6,290 bases of DNA from an uncultured Oscillospiraceae bacterium (GTDB taxonomy: Bacteria > Bacillota > Clostridia > Oscillospirales > Ruminococcaceae): contig CAKTAM010000103.1 in NCBI GenBank assembly GCA_934527255.1, forward strand, positions 1 through 6,290, read 5' to 3'. Every line of letters begins with the position of its first letter. Position 1 is the first letter of the stretch. Below are positions 1-5,967 of the stretch, piece by piece. The position numbers and the translations under genes were made by a program. Below the pieces are notes generated by a model. It worked only from the letters and a program-made list of their open reading frames with translations. It did not search any database and was not told the DNA's origin.

Positions 1-1241
1 TGCCTACGCTGGTGACCCTGAGCACGCAGAACGAAGGCGTGGTCATGGATCAGGCCGCCGCACTGTTCGGCGCAGGCGTCGGCACGCTGGTATATGTGCT
101 GATCACCCGCAAAAAGAGCCCCGTTTTTCTGGGCAGCTCGTTCGCTTTTATCTCCCCGCTGATCGGCGCGACTGCGTTCGGCTATCTGGGCATCATCATC
201 GGCTCGGCCATTGCCGGTCTGGTGTATGTGCTGATTTCCATCATCATTCACTTTGTCGGCATCAAATGGGTGGACAAGCTGCTGCCGCCCGTCATCATCG
301 GGCCTACGGTCGCGCTGATCGGTCTGAGCCTGTCCGGCTCTGCCATCAATAACCTGAACAACACCGCAAGCGGCGATTACAGCCTGATCTCCATTCTGTG
401 CGGTCTGATCACCTTCGGCGTCACCATTCTGGCCTCGGTCAAGGGCAGCAAGACCCTGAAGCTGGTGCCCTTTATTGTGGGCGTGGCTGCCGGTTACGGT
501 GTTGCGTCGCTGTTTACGGTGATCGGCATTCTGACCAACAACCCCACGCTGCAGGTCGTTGACTACAGCGCCTTCCAGACGCTGACCTGGGCCAACATCA
601 TCCGTGTTCCCCACTTTACCTTTATGGCGGCCATCAAGGAGGGCGGCGCGCTGCTGAACGGCGGTACCGGTCTGGTAAGCCTGGCGCTGCTGTTTGCCCC
701 GGTCGCCTTTGTGGTGCTGGCCGAGCACATTGCCGACCATGAGAACCTTTCCAGTGTTATTGACCGCAACCTGATCTCCGACCCCGGCCTGAAGCGTACC
801 GTGCTGGGCGACGGCATCGGCTCGATCGCAGGCGCCGTTTTCGGCGGCTGCCCCAACACCACCTACGGTGAATGTGTCGGCTGCGTGGCACTGACCGGCA
901 ACGCCTCCATCTACACCATCATGACCACCGCTGTCATGGCCATGCTGCTCTCTTTCTTCAACCCGTTTGTGCAGTTCGTCAACACCATTCCCACCTGCGT
1001 GATCGGCGGCATCTGCATTGCGCTGTACGGCTTTATCGCCGTCAGCGGCCTGAAAATGCTGCAGGGCGTTGACCTGAACAACAACAAAAACCTGTATGTG
1101 GTCTGCGCCGTGCTGGTGCCCGGCATCGGCGGTCTGACCCTGAACTTTGCCCACATTCAGATCACGGCCATTGCCACCGCGCTGATCCTCGGTGTGCTGA
1201 CCAATGTTCTGATGTCCGGCAAAAAAGACGCGGAGGACTAA
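1..1241 (+). CDS. uraA: Uracil permease, NCS2 (uracil/xanthine) family, 5'-partial
   Basis: This is an integral membrane importer of the nucleobase:cation symporter-2 family, most like uracil:H+ symporters (UraA/PyrP) that serve pyrimidine salvage. The frame is open from base 3 with no stop. The first visible residues (PTLV) match the family's conserved VPTL segment, so the GTG at 12 is internal and the true start lies upstream; by comparison with family members of about 430-450 residues, roughly 35-50 residues are missing. About 412 residues are visible, nearly all in hydrophobic helices. The substrate-site motifs are AEHIADHENL, with the Glu codon at 723-725, and NTTYGE, with the Glu codon at 870-872. 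These correspond to Glu241 and Glu290 of E. coli UraA. The His of UraA's EHxxH is displaced by one residue (EHIADH), and Cys follows the second Glu where UraA has Asn. The family call is firm; uracil over xanthine rests on the NTTYGE motif. Confidence 0.9.
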   Translation, partial: PTLVTLSTQNEGVVMDQAAALFGAGVGTLVYVLITRKKSPVFLGSSFAFISPLIGATAFGYLGIIIGSAIAGLVYVLISIIIHFVGIKWVDKLLPPVIIGPTVALIGLSLSGSAINNLNNTASGDYSLISILCGLITFGVTILASVKGSKTLKLVPFIVGVAAGYGVASLFTVIGILTNNPTLQVVDYSAFQTLTWANIIRVPHFTFMAAIKEGGALLNGGTGLVSLALLFAPVAFVVLAEHIADHENLSSVIDRNLISDPGLKRTVLGDGIGSIAGAVFGGCPNTTYGECVGCVALTGNASIYTIMTTAVMAMLLSFFNPFVQFVNTIPTCVIGGICIALYGFIAVSGLKMLQGVDLNNNKNLYVVCAVLVPGIGGLTLNFAHIQITAIATALILGVLTNVLMSGKKDAED

Positions 1242-1266
1242 GGCTTCCGCGAAAGGCTGAACAAAC

Positions 1267-1309
1267 GCCCCCGGCCGCTGCACGTTTGCAGCGGCCGGGG
1301 GCATTTTTT
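1267..1309 (+). terminator. Intrinsic terminator of the uracil permease gene
   Basis: A perfect 16-bp GC-rich stem pairs 1267-1282 with 1287-1302 around a 4-nt CGTT loop. One A follows, then six T (1304-1309). It begins 25 nt after the permease TAA, which ends at 1241. This is a textbook Rho-independent terminator for rightward transcription. The left flank has no comparable A-run, so it is unlikely to work equally well for leftward transcripts. Confidence 0.95.
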
Positions 1310-1622
1310 GCTGTTGGGGGAAGGTGTGGCTTCCGGAGGCTGGCTGCATTGTCTTGGGAGCCCCTGTATAGCAAAAAGCTTTCTATGAAATAAGCGCAGA
1401 CCCGGTGCCTGCTTTGCCCCCGTCCGGATGTCGAGCACAGGCCGAGCATCAAATGCAGGCAACCGCGTGCAAGAGCTTGCAGCCCTGTGCCAAGCGGCAG
1501 GCACCTGCCGTTTTCGGCTTTTCTCCGCCATCACCCCATCCTTTTTACTTTACCTTGTAGTATGCGTCCCCTCTCCCCTACCGCTGCTGTCTGCTGCGCC
1601 GGGCAGGCCATTTACGCCACGT
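1310..1622. other. Intergenic region with no convincing gene
   Basis: This 313-nt stretch lies between the convergent permease and MATE genes. The open frames crossing it (for example 1428-1739 on plus and 1238-1534 on minus) start without a good ribosome binding site, translate to low-complexity Pro/Arg/Ser-rich sequence, and run through the flanking terminators or gene ends, so I do not call them. I saw no tRNA cloverleaf and no IS ends. The only notable structure is the nested inverted repeat at 1404-1505, listed separately. Confidence 0.7.
1404..1505. repeat. Nested inverted repeats, possible structured RNA
   Basis: Three stems nest inside one another. The outer 9-bp stem pairs 1404-1412 (GGTGCCTGC) with 1497-1505. 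The middle 7-bp stem pairs 1435-1441 (GCACAGG) with 1484-1490. The inner palindrome is 1468-1481 (TGCAAG-AG-CTTGCA). All pairs in these stems are Watson-Crick. The arrangement could fold as one branched RNA of about 102 nt from either strand. I do not recognise a known RNA family, and I see no strong promoter next to it. In GC-rich DNA some of this could arise by chance, so I record the structure without assigning a function. Confidence 0.3.
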
Positions 1623-1669
1623 AAAAGCACCGGGGCAGGCGGCATTTTGCCGCCGTTCCCCGGTGCTTT
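1623..1669 (-). terminator. Probable intrinsic terminator of the MATE gene
   Basis: The outer 12-bp stem pairs 1624-1635 with 1658-1669 (core GCACCGGGG). The inner 7-bp stem pairs 1638-1644 with 1648-1654. A small asymmetric internal loop separates them. In the leftward direction the stem ends in TTTT (1626-1623). The structure starts about 100 nt past the MATE stop, farther than usual, but it is the best candidate in the gap. A nearer hairpin (1693-1699 with 1714-1720) lacks a U-tract. The U-tract here is short, so termination may be partial. Confidence 0.65.
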
Positions 1670-1768
1670 GAAACAAAATTCTTTTTGGATAAGGCGGCAC
1701 ACCGTAAGGGCGCTGCCGCCAAGACCGGATATACTTTGACGGATGATGTTGGAAGCTTGGCGGCACGG

Positions 1769-3217
1769 TCACTCTGCGCTTTGCGGCATATCGGCCGTCT
1801 TGGCAAACAGGCTGACCTCCAGCCAACGGCCGGACAGCTGCCGAACCAAAAACAGCACCCCGCGCACGACCAGCTCGATGGCCATGGCGATCCACACGCC
1901 GACCAGCGCCAGCGGCTTTGCCAGCAGGAACGACAACGTAATGCGTACGCCCCACATGGTGATCAGGCAGATGAGGAACGGCGCGCGGGTATCGCCTGCG
2001 CCGCGCAGCACACCGGTAATGACGATACCCATGGCGAAGAAAGGTTCGGCAAAGGCCACGATGCGCAGCACCTGCATGCCAAGCGCAATGGTTTCTTCAT
2101 CGGGCGTGAACAACATGATCAATTGCCTGGCAAAGACAAACAGCAGTACGCCGCCCACCGTCATAATCAGCACCCCGACCGCCGTCACAATAGTGCCAAA
2201 GCGGCGAGCCAGATCCTTTCTGCCTGCACCAAGCGCCTGTCCGACCATGGTCGTTGCCGCTGCGGCCACACCGTAAGCCGGCATATAGCTGAGCGATTCG
2301 GCCGTTACCGCCAGATGGTTGGCAGCCACCGCCACCATGCTGATACCGCTAATAAGCCCTGTAATGACGATCTGCGCCATACTCATCAGGCTGCGCTCCA
2401 GTGCGACCGGCACGCCCAGGCGCCACGCTGTGGAGAGGCAATCGTGCTGAAAGCGGTACTTCTGCCCGCGTTCGGGCCGCACCGGCGACTTTTTGCCGTA
2501 CAGCACCGCCAGAAACAGCAGGCTGACCACCAGCAGTGACAACAGCGAGCCCCATGCCGCACCGGCCACGCCAAGCCCCGCGCCCACCATGGTGAACGTT
2601 TTGGAGCCAAGCGTCATGGTTCTGGTCGGATAAATGAAAAAGAAGTTGAAAATAATGTTCAGAACATTGACCAGCAGGTTGAGCAGCATAGGGGTTTTGG
2701 TATCTCCGGCGCAGCGCAGAATGGAGCTGAGCATCATCACACAGAAATTGAACGGCACCGCACAGGAGACAATGCGGAAATACAGCGAGGCAGGCTGGAT
2801 GATCTCCGGATCGGCATGCAGCCAGTACGGCAGCGGCCACGAAAGCCCGACAGCCAGCGCACCGATCAGCAGCCCGAACCACACAATGAACTGCAGGGCC
2901 TGCCCGGTCACCTCACGCGCACGCTGCGCACGGCCCGCCCCGATGTGCTGTGCCACCTGCACCGAAAAGCCGACGGCCGCCGCATTGAGAAAGCCGCCGA
3001 TAAGCCATGTGGTGCTGGCCGTCAGGCCGACGGCCGCCGTTGCCGCCGACCCCAGCGAGCCGACCATGGCTGTATCAATATATTGCACCAGTGTCAGCAT
3101 GACCTGCTCGACAATGGCCGGAAACGCCAGCGTCATGACCGCCGCAGCCGTACGGCGCAGCCCCGGCATGCCGGAGGAGGTCAAGAGCGTTTCCAGAGAG
3201 TGCTGTGTTTTTGCCAA
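1769..3217 (-). CDS. MATE family multidrug/organic cation efflux transporter
   Basis: This is a cytoplasmic-membrane exporter of the multidrug and toxic compound extrusion family, which exchanges Na+ or H+ for drugs or metabolites. It has 482 residues, within the usual 440-480 or slightly above, with about 12 hydrophobic helices in two homologous lobes. The internal repeat is visible twice: QHIGAGR (90-96) and LRCAGDTKTP (167-176) in the N-lobe, QALGAGR (327-333) and LRGAGDTRAP (404-413) in the C-lobe. Pro33 in the first helix (AFPAIVEQ) is typical. The start is TTG at 3217. It is the only sensible start, because an in-frame TGA lies two codons upstream, the next ATG is at residue 28, and a GAGG sits 8 nt before the TTG. 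The gene has its own promoter and a hairpin leader, so it is probably not simply co-transcribed with the copper operon. The substrate cannot be read from the sequence; no closer symbol (norM, dinF, mepA) is justified. Confidence 0.92.
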   Translation of the reverse strand: MAKTQHSLETLLTSSGMPGLRRTAAAVMTLAFPAIVEQVMLTLVQYIDTAMVGSLGSAATAAVGLTASTTWLIGGFLNAAAVGFSVQVAQHIGAGRAQRAREVTGQALQFIVWFGLLIGALAVGLSWPLPYWLHADPEIIQPASLYFRIVSCAVPFNFCVMMLSSILRCAGDTKTPMLLNLLVNVLNIIFNFFFIYPTRTMTLGSKTFTMVGAGLGVAGAAWGSLLSLLVVSLLFLAVLYGKKSPVRPERGQKYRFQHDCLSTAWRLGVPVALERSLMSMAQIVITGLISGISMVAVAANHLAVTAESLSYMPAYGVAAAATTMVGQALGAGRKDLARRFGTIVTAVGVLIMTVGGVLLFVFARQLIMLFTPDEETIALGMQVLRIVAFAEPFFAMGIVITGVLRGAGDTRAPFLICLITMWGVRITLSFLLAKPLALVGVWIAMAIELVVRGVLFLVRQLSGRWLEVSLFAKTADMPQSAE

Positions 3218-3229
3218 AATTCATTCCTC
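3218..3229 (-). promoter_or_regulatory. Ribosome binding site fixing the TTG start of the MATE gene
   Basis: Reading leftward, GAGG (3229-3226) is followed by 8 nt and then TTG (3217-3215). An ATG at 3224-3222 is out of frame and too close to the GAGG, and the TGA at 3223-3221 closes the MATE frame. TTG is therefore the best-supported initiator; ATT at 3220 is the only other near-start codon. Confidence 0.7.
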
Positions 3230-3244
3230 ATTTCTCTGTACTGC

Positions 3245-3297
3245 AAAAAGCGGCAGGCGGTGCGCCCTTTCCATCGTCCGGGCCAGCCAGCCTGCCG
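3245..3297 (-). terminator. Terminator-like hairpin in the MATE leader (possible attenuator)
   Basis: In the leftward transcript an 8-bp stem CGGCAGGC/GCCTGCCG (3297-3290 with 3258-3251) encloses a further GCCC/GGGC stem. It is followed by C and then five U (3249-3245), 27 nt before the TTG start. It lies downstream of the predicted MATE promoter, where attenuators sit. It could instead be a backup terminator for copA read-through. I could not find a clear antiterminator partner in the short upstream leader and recognise no riboswitch class. Confidence 0.5.
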
Positions 3298-3328
3298 TAT
3301 GAATCCACACTGTTTTTTCGACTGTTTC

Positions 3329-3357
3329 AGTATAGCACATCTCCCCTTTTCGCGCAA
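3329..3357 (-). promoter_or_regulatory. Predicted sigma-A promoter for the MATE gene
   Basis: Reading leftward, a -35-like TTGCGC (3357-3352) is followed by a 17-nt spacer and TATACT (3334-3329), a 5/6 match to the -10 consensus. TG-C immediately precedes it, giving an extended -10 (TGCTATACT). The start of transcription would fall near 3322, giving a leader of about 105 nt before the TTG at 3217. The weak -35 is compensated by the extended -10 element. Confidence 0.65.
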
Positions 3358-3358
3358 G

Positions 3359-3378
3359 AAAAACCGCCGTCCGGCGGC
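3359..3378 (-). terminator. Intrinsic terminator of the csoR-copA operon
   Basis: In the leftward direction a CCGCC-GGAC-GGCGG hairpin (3377-3364, extendable by a G-U pair) runs straight into five T (3363-3359). It lies 57 nt after the copA stop. A second 8-bp hairpin just before it (3395-3388 with 3383-3376, one G-U pair) shares two bases with the terminator stem. The stem is short but GC-only and the U-tract is clean. The MATE -35 begins only two bases beyond it. Confidence 0.7.
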
Positions 3379-3434
3379 ACAACCAACGTTGTACCGGCGG
3401 GCGGCGGCATCCTTGCCTGCAGAGGCGTCCGGCA

Positions 3435-3644
3435 TCAGCAGATTTCCGTCACGGTATAATCCTGTGCTTCCACTGCCGCCTTCAGCGCTTCGTCGCTGAC
3501 AGGCGCCGACAGCGTTACTACCGCCGTGCCTGCCTCATGGCTGACCTGCGCCTGCGTAACATTCTCCACCGCTTCCAGCGCTTTTTTTACGCGCGCCTCG
3601 CAATGGCCGCACATCATACCGGTGATCTTCATGGTTTTCGTCAT
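3435..3644 (-). CDS. copZ: Possible separate CopZ-like copper chaperone from an internal start in copA
   Basis: An ATG at 3644 (Met771 of CopA), in the same frame, would give a 69-residue protein, the normal size of a stand-alone CopZ chaperone. It starts MTKTMKITGMMCGHC, with the Cu(I)-binding CxxC at residues 12 and 15 of the short form, and ends VTEIC. It forms one complete heavy-metal-associated domain. AAGGAG lies 7 nt upstream, the same motif and spacing as for copA itself. I see the signal and the size match; that ribosomes start here is an inference. If used, it would provide a soluble carrier of Cu(I) to the CopA entry site or to CsoR, alongside the fused copy. Confidence 0.5.
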   Translation of the reverse strand: MTKTMKITGMMCGHCEARVKKALEAVENVTQAQVSHEAGTAVVTLSAPVSDEALKAAVEAQDYTVTEIC

Positions 3645-5954
3645 GGTCGTACTCCTTTTTTGTGTGGTATTTTTTCGTTTTTTATCGCCCTTGGTACTGT
3701 AAAGGCGGAACAGGTTCAGCCGCAGCGCGTTGGTGACGACACAGAAGCTGGATAAGCTCATGGCTGCCGCGCCGAACATGGGGTTCATCTTCCAGCCAAG
3801 CAGCGAAATGAACAGCCCCGCTGCCAGCGGAATGCCGATGATATTGTAGCCAAAGGCCCAGAAAAGGTTTTCGTGGATGTTGCGCAGGGTCGCGCGGCTG
3901 AGGCGGATGGCTGCCGGAACATCACTCAGGCGGCTTTTCATCAGCACAACGTCGGCGGCATCAATGGCGACATCCGCACCGGCTCCGATGGCAATGCCAA
4001 GGTCAGCCCGGGTAAGGGCGGGGGCATCGTTGATGCCGTCACCCACCATGGCCACCCGGCCCTGCTGCTTCAGGGTGCGTATCACGCTTTCCTTGCCATC
4101 CGGCAGCACCCCGGCGATCACCTCGTCCACGCCTGCCTGCGCGCCGATGGCACGGGCGGTGCGCTCGTTATCGCCGGTCAGCATTACCACGCGAATGCCC
4201 ATATTCTGCAGTTGACGCACGGCCCCGGGGCTGTCCGGCTTGATGGTATCCGCCACGGCGATCACACCGGCCAGCTTGCCGTTTTCACTGAAGAACAGCG
4301 GCGTTTTGCCCTGCTCTGCCAACTGCTGTGCCTGCGCGCTGATCTGGTCGGAAAGCGCCGTCTGCGACGCCAGAAACGCCGCGCTGCCGCCGATGAGCTG
4401 CGAACCGTTCCGCCGGGCCATCAGGCCGTTGCCCGGCAGCGCCTGAAAGTCTTCGACCGGCGGCAGCGTCAGGCCGTCCTCCTGCGCCCGGCGCAGAATA
4501 GCCCCTGCCAGCGGGTGCTCGCTTTTCTGCTCCAACGCTCCGGCCAGCGCCAGCAGTGTCTGCGGCGTGTAGCCCTCTGCAGGCAGAAGATCGGTCACGC
4601 GCGGCTCGCCCGAGGTAATGGTGCCCGTTTTATCCAGCGCGACGATCTGGGTTTTTCCGGCCTCCTCCAGCGAGACCGCCGTTTTGAACAGAATGCCGTT
4701 TTTGGCTCCAAGACCGTTGCCGACCATAATGGCCACCGGCGTGGCCAGCCCCAGTGCGCACGGGCAGCTGACCACCAGCACGGAAATACCGCGCGCCAGC
4801 GCAAAGCCAACGCTTTGCCCCGCCAGCAGCCACCCGGCCACCGTCAGCACCGCCAGCCCGATGACTGTGGGCACAAACACGCCGGAAACCCGATCGGCCA
4901 CCTTGGCAATGGGGGCTTTGGTGGCGGCGGCATCGCTGACCATCTGAATGATCTGCGAAAGCGTAGTATCCTCGCCCACGCGGGAGGCACGGCACCGCAG
5001 AAAGCCTGACTGGTTGATGGTTGCCGCGCTGACCGAGGCGCCGACCGTCTTATCCACCGGGATGCTCTCGCCTGTCAGCGCCGCCTCGTTTACGGCGCTG
5101 CTTCCCTCCAGCACCTCGCCATCCACCGGGATGCTCTCGCCCGGCCGCACCACAAAAATGTCGCCGGTCTTTACCTGCTCAATGGGCACGGTGACCTCTT
5201 CGCCGTCACGCACCACCGTTGCCGTCTGCGGGGCCAGCTGCATCAAGCCCTTGAGGGCGTCTGTCGTGCGGCCCTTTGAGCGGGCCTCCAGCATTTTGCC
5301 CACGGTGATCAGCGTGAGGATCATCGCCGCCGATTCAAAATAGAACTCATGCATATAGGTCATGACGGCGGCCTCGTCGCCGCGCACCTGCGCCCCGGTC
5401 ATGGCAAACAGCGCATAGGTGCTGTAGCCGAACGCCGCCGCCGAGCCCAGCGCCACCAGTGTATCCATATTGGGCGCGCCATGGCGCAGGCTTTGAAAGC
5501 CGCTGATGAAAAAGCGCTGGTTGATGACCATCACCGCCACGCAAAGCAGCAGCTGCGCCAGCCCCATGGCAACGTGATTTCCCTCAAAAAAGACTGGCAG
5601 CGGCCAGCCCCACATCATATGGCCCATGGAAAAATACATCAGCACTGCCAGAAAGCCGATAGAGGCCAGCAGGCGGCGCTTCAGCTTTGGGGTCTCATGA
5701 TCCTGCAGCAGCTCGGCATCTGCCTGTGTGGAAGCGGCGGCCGCCTCATGCCCTTTTTCTTTCAAGGAGGCCCCATACCCGGCCTGCTGCACGGCGGCGA
5801 TCACCGCCTGCGGGCTGGCCGTGCCGTCTACCCCCATGGAATTTGTCAGCAGGCTGACCGAGCAGGCCGTTACGCCCGGCACCTTGGAAACCGCTTTTTC
5901 CACGCGGGCACTGCACGCCGCACAGCTCATTCCCGTTACGGCATATTGTTTCAT
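3435..5954 (-). CDS. copA: Cu(I)-exporting P1B-type ATPase CopA with a C-terminal CopZ-like domain
   Basis: This membrane pump uses ATP to export cytoplasmic Cu(I). Order in 839 residues: N-terminal metal-binding domain with CxxC at Cys11/Cys14 (GMSCAAC, 8-14); helices near 94-112, 128-148, 163-186 and 204-221; actuator domain with TGES at 294-297; a helix pair with the CPC metal site at 397-399; phosphorylation Asp441 in DKTGT; HP motif at 480-481; TGDN at 593-596; hinge GDGIND at 638-643; last helices with Tyr703-Asn704 and MSLSS (732-736), the signature residues of Cu(I)-type P1B-1 pumps. A Lys/Thr-rich linker (about 751-770) then joins a second metal-binding domain with Cys782/Cys785 (GMMCGHC). 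The pump itself is complete; the extra C-terminal domain makes it longer than the usual 740-800 residues. The ATG start has AAGGAG 7 nt upstream, directly after the csoR stop, so the two genes form an operon. Cu(I) is favoured over Ag(I) only by family convention. Confidence 0.96.
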   Translation of the reverse strand: MKQYAVTGMSCAACSARVEKAVSKVPGVTACSVSLLTNSMGVDGTASPQAVIAAVQQAGYGASLKEKGHEAAAASTQADAELLQDHETPKLKRRLLASIGFLAVLMYFSMGHMMWGWPLPVFFEGNHVAMGLAQLLLCVAVMVINQRFFISGFQSLRHGAPNMDTLVALGSAAAFGYSTYALFAMTGAQVRGDEAAVMTYMHEFYFESAAMILTLITVGKMLEARSKGRTTDALKGLMQLAPQTATVVRDGEEVTVPIEQVKTGDIFVVRPGESIPVDGEVLEGSSAVNEAALTGESIPVDKTVGASVSAATINQSGFLRCRASRVGEDTTLSQIIQMVSDAAATKAPIAKVADRVSGVFVPTVIGLAVLTVAGWLLAGQSVGFALARGISVLVVSCPCALGLATPVAIMVGNGLGAKNGILFKTAVSLEEAGKTQIVALDKTGTITSGEPRVTDLLPAEGYTPQTLLALAGALEQKSEHPLAGAILRRAQEDGLTLPPVEDFQALPGNGLMARRNGSQLIGGSAAFLASQTALSDQISAQAQQLAEQGKTPLFFSENGKLAGVIAVADTIKPDSPGAVRQLQNMGIRVVMLTGDNERTARAIGAQAGVDEVIAGVLPDGKESVIRTLKQQGRVAMVGDGINDAPALTRADLGIAIGAGADVAIDAADVVLMKSRLSDVPAAIRLSRATLRNIHENLFWAFGYNIIGIPLAAGLFISLLGWKMNPMFGAAAMSLSSFCVVTNALRLNLFRLYSTKGDKKRKNTTQKRSTTMTKTMKITGMMCGHCEARVKKALEAVENVTQAQVSHEAGTAVVTLSAPVSDEALKAAVEAQDYTVTEIC
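3642..3657 (-). promoter_or_regulatory. Internal Shine-Dalgarno site and ATG inside copA
   Basis: Reading leftward, AAGGAG (3657-3652) is followed by T plus six bases and ATG (3644-3642). The purine-rich site falls in the linker codons for Lys-Arg-Ser. GGAG-to-ATG spacing is 7 nt, identical to that before the copA ATG at 5954. A TGA (3643-3641) overlaps the ATG in the +1 frame, giving the ATGA arrangement typical of coupled genes. Confidence 0.6.
5052..5141. repeat. 21-bp exact direct repeat within copA
   Basis: The same 21 bases occur at 5052-5072 and 5121-5141, 69 nt apart, in the same codon phase. Each copy encodes a GESIPVD stretch: once in PGESIPVDG (residues 272-279) and once in the catalytic TGESIPVDK (294-302). 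Both protein motifs are normal for the family; identity at the third codon positions is the unusual part. Recombination between the copies would remove 23 codons in frame, including one motif. Confidence 0.85.
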
Positions 5955-5961
5955 TGCTTTG

Positions 5962-5967
5962 CTCCTT
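5962..5967 (-). promoter_or_regulatory. copA ribosome binding site
   Basis: AAGGAG (5967-5962, reading leftward) begins directly after the csoR TGA (5970-5968) and lies 7 nt before the copA ATG at 5954. The 13-nt intergenic gap consists only of this site and its spacer, which supports a single csoR-copA transcript and possible translational coupling. Confidence 0.85.

Noticed and set aside
12..14. GTG as the true start of the uracil permease
   Set aside because: The frame is open to the window edge and the residues just before it match the conserved VPTL segment, so the gene begins upstream.
1360..1400. Extended -10-like TGCTATACA on the minus strand
   Set aside because: It has no recognisable -35 at 17 nt, and it would transcribe only into the antisense of the permease gene.
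1693..1720. Hairpin GGCGGCA/TGCCGCC as the MATE terminator
   Set aside because: It has a 7-bp stem with a 14-nt loop and no U-tract in either direction. The structure at 1623-1669 is a better terminator.
1428..1739. Plus-strand open frame of 103 codons in the intergenic region
   Set aside because: There is no good Shine-Dalgarno, the sequence is Pro/Ser/Arg-rich, and it runs through the terminator hairpin at 1623-1669.
1685..2539. Plus-strand open frame (284 codons) opposite the MATE gene
   Set aside because: It is antisense to the conserved C-lobe of MATE, is rich in His, Gln, Arg and Asp, and has no credible ribosome binding site or family resemblance.
3223..3322. Known riboswitch class in the MATE leader (fluoride, PreQ1, guanidine, Mn considered)
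   Set aside because: I could not match any consensus core, and the leader before the hairpin is too short for most aptamers. Only the terminator-like hairpin is supported.
3873..5009. Long plus-strand open frame (378 codons) opposite copA
   Set aside because: It lies wholly antisense to highly conserved CopA motifs. Its translation is His/Arg/Gln-rich low-complexity sequence with no recognisable domain, as expected of a shadow frame in GC-rich DNA.
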